From NCBI GenBank assembly GCA_019119745.1, contig DWWI01000033.1:1-9063 (forward strand): a DNA stretch of 9,063 nucleotides. Direction: 5' to 3'. Positions within the stretch are counted from its first letter, which is position 1. Each line of letters starts with the position of its first letter. Source of the stretch: Candidatus Mediterraneibacter gallistercoris. GTDB taxonomy: Bacteria; Bacillota_A; Clostridia; Lachnospirales; Lachnospiraceae. Positions 6,245 to 9,063 of the stretch are shown here, piece by piece. Under the pieces are notes generated by a model. The model was not told the origin of the DNA. It worked only from the letters and a program-made list of their open reading frames with translations, and did not search any database. A program made the translations under genes and the position numbers.

Positions 6245-7489
6245 TTAATGGTTCTCCTTTCCGTGTTCCTCAAGCCACGTAACAGCCACATTTGCATGGA
6301 CTGCTGCTCCGAGAGGCAGCACTTCTTCGTCCAGCATCATCTTCGGACTGTGAAGCGGTGCATTGCCCGGCTTTCCTGCTCCGATAAATACGAACATACC
6401 GGGAACTTCGGTTGTCACATATCCGAAATCCTCTGTCCCTGTCATTGGCGGAATCTGATGTACTTTCTCTACTCCGACGATCTCCCCGATATGCGGGACG
6501 ACATCTCTGCACAGTTCTTCATTTGAATATGTACAGGGTGTGTGGAATATAGTCAGGTCATACTCACCGTTCCACGCTTTCACATAATGATCGATCACTT
6601 CGGGAATACGCTGTTTCAAATGCTCGGCTGCCTCTACATCCAGCGTGCGCAGTCCGATGTGGAGTTCCGCCTCGTCCGGGATAATATTAACTGCCGTTCC
6701 GCCCTTTGCCACACCGCACGTCAGAGCCACCATTGCCGCAGGATCTGCTTCCCGTGTTGCCAGCAGATTAACCGCCTGATACACCTGATTCATGATCATC
6801 AGCGGATCCGTACAAAGCTGGGGCTGGGAACTGTGTCCTCCTCTTCCGTGGATCTTCAGTATAAAGGAATCAAGAGAAGCGGAATTTACGCCTACCGCAT
6901 AGCCGACTTTCCCGGTCTCATCTGTAGGCTGGACGTGCAGTCCGAACGCCGCATCCACCGGCGGATCCTGAAGCGCGCCGTTTTCCACCATGACCCGCGC
7001 GCCTGCTCCGGTTTCTTCTCCCGGCTGGAACATAAGTTTTACGGAACCCTTAAGCTCACTTTCCATATCCTTTAAAATCTGCGCCGCTCCGAGCAGCATA
7101 GCTGCATGGCTGTCATGTCCGCACATATGACCGGCTCCATTGCATGATTTATAATCCAGATCATTATCCTCTCTGACCGGCAGCGCATCCATGTCTGCCC
7201 TCAGAAGGATACACGGGCTTCCGTGTCCGATCACGGCGGTAACACCGGTCTCCTTCTCCATTCTTGGAAATCCCGCTTCTACAAAATCGTCCGTCATTTT
7301 TTCCGGGAGCGGTCCCCCGCAGTCTTTCCATGGAATTTCCATCTCATCCAGACGCTTTTTGATGTATGCGCTTGTCTCTGGCAGATCTGTTCCGATCTCC
7401 GGCATCTGATGCAGAATTCTTCTGTCCTGTGTAATCTGATCCTTCAGCGCATATGCTCTCTTCTTTATCTCTTCGGCTGATATTGCCAT
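6245..7489 (-). CDS. M20-family metallo-amidohydrolase/peptidase
   Basis: Cytoplasmic zinc/manganese-type amidohydrolase of 414 residues, full length for the M20D (HipO/IAA-amino-acid hydrolase) group, cleaving an amide bond in N-acyl or aroyl amino acids or small peptides. Visible motifs: RADMDALPV (97-105), HMCGHDSH (121-128, with C123 and H125 as expected metal ligands), PGEET (156-160, catalytic glutamate), GLHV (H185), the lid-domain GRGGHSSQP (215-223, H219), GTEDFG (351-356) and HSP (H380). All expected key residues are present, so it should be active. The start is supported by AAAGGAG at 7498-7504, eight bases upstream. It is first in a leftward operon with the carrier and divergent from a second amidohydrolase, which points to amide scavenging. 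A hippurate, aminobenzoyl-glutamate or N-acetyl-amino-acid substrate is possible; which one cannot be told from the sequence. Confidence 0.92.
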   Translation of the reverse strand: MAISAEEIKKRAYALKDQITQDRRILHQMPEIGTDLPETSAYIKKRLDEMEIPWKDCGGPLPEKMTDDFVEAGFPRMEKETGVTAVIGHGSPCILLRADMDALPVREDNDLDYKSCNGAGHMCGHDSHAAMLLGAAQILKDMESELKGSVKLMFQPGEETGAGARVMVENGALQDPPVDAAFGLHVQPTDETGKVGYAVGVNSASLDSFILKIHGRGGHSSQPQLCTDPLMIMNQVYQAVNLLATREADPAAMVALTCGVAKGGTAVNIIPDEAELHIGLRTLDVEAAEHLKQRIPEVIDHYVKAWNGEYDLTIFHTPCTYSNEELCRDVVPHIGEIVGVEKVHQIPPMTGTEDFGYVTTEVPGMFVFIGAGKPGNAPLHSPKMMLDEEVLPLGAAVHANVAVTWLEEHGKENH

Positions 7490-7497
7490 ATTTTATG

Positions 7498-7504
7498 CTC
7501 CTTT
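7498..7504 (-). promoter_or_regulatory. Ribosome binding site of the M20 gene
   Basis: AAAGGAG on the minus strand, eight bases before the ATG at 7489-7487. It fixes the start codon of the M20 gene and lies downstream of the leader hairpin. Confidence 0.85.
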
Positions 7505-7534
7505 CCGACTTCTTCACATATCTCCTTATAAAAC

Positions 7535-7573
7535 GAAAAAACTCCGGACATCTTGTTGTTCCAGCCTCGGAGT
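7535..7573 (-). terminator. Terminator-like hairpin in the leader of the M20-carrier operon
   Basis: Read on the minus strand, ACTCCG (7573-7568) and CGGAGT (7546-7541) form a six-pair stem with a 21-base loop, followed at once by a run of T (TTTTTTCG). The 3' half lies about 50 nt before the M20 start codon. It has the form of an intrinsic terminator or attenuator acting on leftward transcripts only, since no T-run follows on the plus strand. It could lower expression of the operon or be relieved by a ligand or protein. I recognise no known riboswitch or T-box motif in the leader. Confidence 0.5.
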
Positions 7574-7585
7574 CATCTGTTCATA

Positions 7586-7591
7586 ATTATA
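7586..7591 (-). promoter_or_regulatory. Candidate -10 box for the leftward M20-carrier operon
   Basis: A perfect TATAAT on the minus strand. The -35 position at 16-18 bp spacing has no good TTGACA match, so the promoter would be weak or activator-dependent. Transcription would begin near 7579, only a few bases before the terminator-like hairpin. The same AT block also contains TATAAT on the plus strand (7588-7593), so the direction is not certain. Confidence 0.4.
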
Positions 7592-7601
7592 ATATCTGTT
7601 T

Positions 7602-7620
7602 GCATAAATATTCTATATGC
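7602..7620. promoter_or_regulatory. Candidate operator dyad in the divergent control region
   Basis: GCATAAATATTCTATATGC is an imperfect dyad: GCATA and TATGC ends match perfectly, and 14 of 19 positions agree with the reverse complement. It overlaps the -35 region expected for the leftward promoter and lies upstream of the rightward promoter, a suitable place for a shared regulator. In AT-rich DNA this could arise by chance, and no regulator gene lies in the window. Confidence 0.25.
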
Positions 7621-7663
7621 TAACATTTTTTATTTCATTTTACAAGGTTTTTAAAGATTTTTC

Positions 7664-7692
7664 CTGACAAAAACAGGCCATTCTGCTATCAT
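7664..7692 (+). promoter_or_regulatory. Strong housekeeping-type promoter for the YtcJ-like gene
   Basis: CTGACA (7664-7669) and TATCAT (7687-7692) are each five of six to the SigA consensus and separated by the ideal 17 bp. TGC directly before the -10 gives an extended -10 element. Transcription should start near 7699, immediately before the AAGGAG at 7701-7706, giving a leader of only about 20 nt. Confidence 0.8.
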
Positions 7693-7717
7693 AGACACTA
7701 AAGGAGTGTAAAACAGC

Positions 7718-9063
7718 ATGAAAAAATCTGAAAAACATATCTTTATTAATGGAAAAATATTTACATCAGATGACAGCTGTCCTTACGCAGACATTATGGT
7801 TGTCGAAGGAGGACGCATCATCTGGATCGGAACAGAATCCGACATGCCAAAAGAATATGCAGAAATAATTTCAGGTCGGCCGTACGCACAGGATGGAGTT
7901 TCTTCAGTGACTGACCTGAAGGGCAGACGCGTAATCCCCGGATTTGTGGACGCCCATATGCATCCGGTCATGCTTGCGGATTTCCGCAAGAAGATCACGG
8001 CGATGCCGCCGGAGATCAATTCTATAGAAGATCTTGTCGAGGCAGTCAGAGAACGCCGCGGACAACAGGCCGCCGGAGAATGGATCGAAGGATGGGGCTA
8101 TGACGAGCAGGGACTTCTCGAGAAGCGTTCTCCCACCCGCTATGATCTGGACCGGGGCTGCAGTGATTCCCCTGTATCCATTATGCGTACATGCGCACAT
8201 ATCCGCTGCGTCAACAGCATGGCACTCGGACTGGCAGGCATTGACAGAAATACACCGGATCCGCCGGGCGGAGAGATCGAGAGAGACGAAAACGGCGAAC
8301 CCACGGGGGTCCTCAAGGAGAATGCCCGTAACCTGATCGTACCTCTGATGCCGCAGGAATCTGTCGAACAGCATGTGGACAACCTGCTGGAGCTGGGCGG
8401 GGTTCTCATCTCCCAGGGCATCACTACGATCTGTGATATGGGCAATCTGGACGAAAGCGATAATATACCGGTCTATGAGGCAGCCGCAAAGCGAGGCTTC
8501 CATCAGAGGGTCGGTGTTTACTACATGTGGGATTTCTTTGCAGATGATAAAGGATTCCATATCCCGGAAGAAAGATACGACCGGAACCGTCAGATCTTCG
8601 CAGCAGGCTTAAAGCTTATCGGAGACGGCAGCATCTCCGGACGGACTGCATGGATGAACCGGCCTTATTACGGCTCTGAAGATGAATACGGCATCTCCGT
8701 ATGCAGCGATCACCTTGTGGAAACTGCCATTGCTTTCTGTAAAGAAAATCACTGCCAGCTCTCCATGCACGCTATGGGCGGCAGGGCTATCGCAAGAATG
8801 ATCGACCGGGCATGTCAGGAAGCGCCATGGACAACAGGTGATATTCCATATGTGCGGGTGGAGCATGTCACAGATCCCTCCAAAGACAGTATCACAAAAG
8901 CCGCCGAACACGGCATCTCCTTTGTGTCCCAGCCAATCTTCCCGTATGCGGAGAGCAAAAGCTATCTCTCCAATCTCGGTGCAGACTGGTTAAAACAGTG
9001 CTATCCTTATAAGGATATGCTGGATGCAGGTGTTTCCCTGGGCTTCTCAACTGATGCCCCGGC
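7718..9063 (+). CDS. YtcJ-like metal-dependent amidohydrolase (3' end outside window)
   Basis: First 448 residues of an amidohydrolase-superfamily enzyme of the YtcJ (Amidohydro_3) group, which is usually about 530-550 residues; it runs off the right edge without a stop. After a short beta-rich segment (NGKIFTSDD..., GGRIIWIG), VIPGFVDAHMHP (72-83) supplies the HxH metal ligands H80 and H82. Further hallmarks are GEWIEGWGYDE (120-130), GVLKENA (197-203), KLIGDGSISGRTA (299-311), SMHAMGGRAI (349-358, H351), VEHV (381-384, H383) and FSTDAP (443-448, catalytic-type D446). The start ATG is chosen from AAGGAG 11 bases upstream and the fit to the family's N-terminus. There is no signal peptide, so it is cytoplasmic. 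The reaction should be hydrolysis of a C-N bond in a small amide, imide or formamide; the substrate is unknown. It is divergent from the M20-carrier operon and shares its control region. Confidence 0.92.
   Translation, partial: MKKSEKHIFINGKIFTSDDSCPYADIMVVEGGRIIWIGTESDMPKEYAEIISGRPYAQDGVSSVTDLKGRRVIPGFVDAHMHPVMLADFRKKITAMPPEINSIEDLVEAVRERRGQQAAGEWIEGWGYDEQGLLEKRSPTRYDLDRGCSDSPVSIMRTCAHIRCVNSMALGLAGIDRNTPDPPGGEIERDENGEPTGVLKENARNLIVPLMPQESVEQHVDNLLELGGVLISQGITTICDMGNLDESDNIPVYEAAAKRGFHQRVGVYYMWDFFADDKGFHIPEERYDRNRQIFAAGLKLIGDGSISGRTAWMNRPYYGSEDEYGISVCSDHLVETAIAFCKENHCQLSMHAMGGRAIARMIDRACQEAPWTTGDIPYVRVEHVTDPSKDSITKAAEHGISFVSQPIFPYAESKSYLSNLGADWLKQCYPYKDMLDAGVSLGFSTDAP

Noticed and set aside
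7514..7519. Minus-strand ATGTGA start-stop preceded by AAGGAG in the M20 leader
   Set aside because: The spacing of 2 nt between AAGGAG and ATG is too short for efficient initiation; likely chance.
7904..8560. Minus-strand open frame of 218 codons opposite the YtcJ-like gene
   Set aside because: It is antisense to a gene with intact metal-binding motifs and has no domain of its own.

Overview
The window looks like chromosomal DNA of a Gram-positive anaerobe of the Clostridia, most plausibly a gut Lachnospiraceae-type bacterium. The grounds are strong AAGGAG-type ribosome binding sites, balanced base composition, a Bce-type peptide-sensing module and a YfcC-family carrier. The genus is not determined. 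No rRNA, tRNA, CRISPR array or transposase gene was seen.

Layout: (1) Positions 5-3959 (+) hold a Bce-type antimicrobial-peptide detoxification and sensing module. It comprises a large ten-helix ABC permease (BceB-like), an OmpR-family response regulator and a short-loop sensor kinase (BceS-like). The regulator and kinase overlap by ATGA. The ATPase partner is expected just left of the window, because the permease start is part of a TAATG stop/start overlap. (2) Positions 3960-4844 are a gene-free convergent gap filled by an unusual palindromic region. It holds three consecutive large imperfect inverted repeats (A, B, C), with a perfect 14-bp inverted repeat at the outermost ends that lies 4-5 nt from both flanking stop codons. 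(3) Positions 4845-7489 (-) hold a two-gene operon: an M20-family metallo-amidohydrolase, then a YfcC/DcuC-superfamily carrier starting 2 nt after it. (4) Positions 7490-7717 are a divergent control region with a strong promoter for the rightward gene, a weaker leftward promoter and a terminator-like hairpin in the leftward leader. (5) Positions 7718-9063 (+) hold the first 448 codons of a YtcJ-like amidohydrolase cut by the window edge.

The first three genes would sense and remove cell-envelope-active peptides: the permease acts as flux sensor, signals to the kinase, and the regulator activates transcription. The last three look like a scavenging unit: a carrier imports an amide or acylated amino acid and one or both hydrolases cleave it. 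Substrates cannot be read from the sequence. The most noteworthy part is the roughly 880-bp palindromic region, which I cannot assign to any family I recognise.
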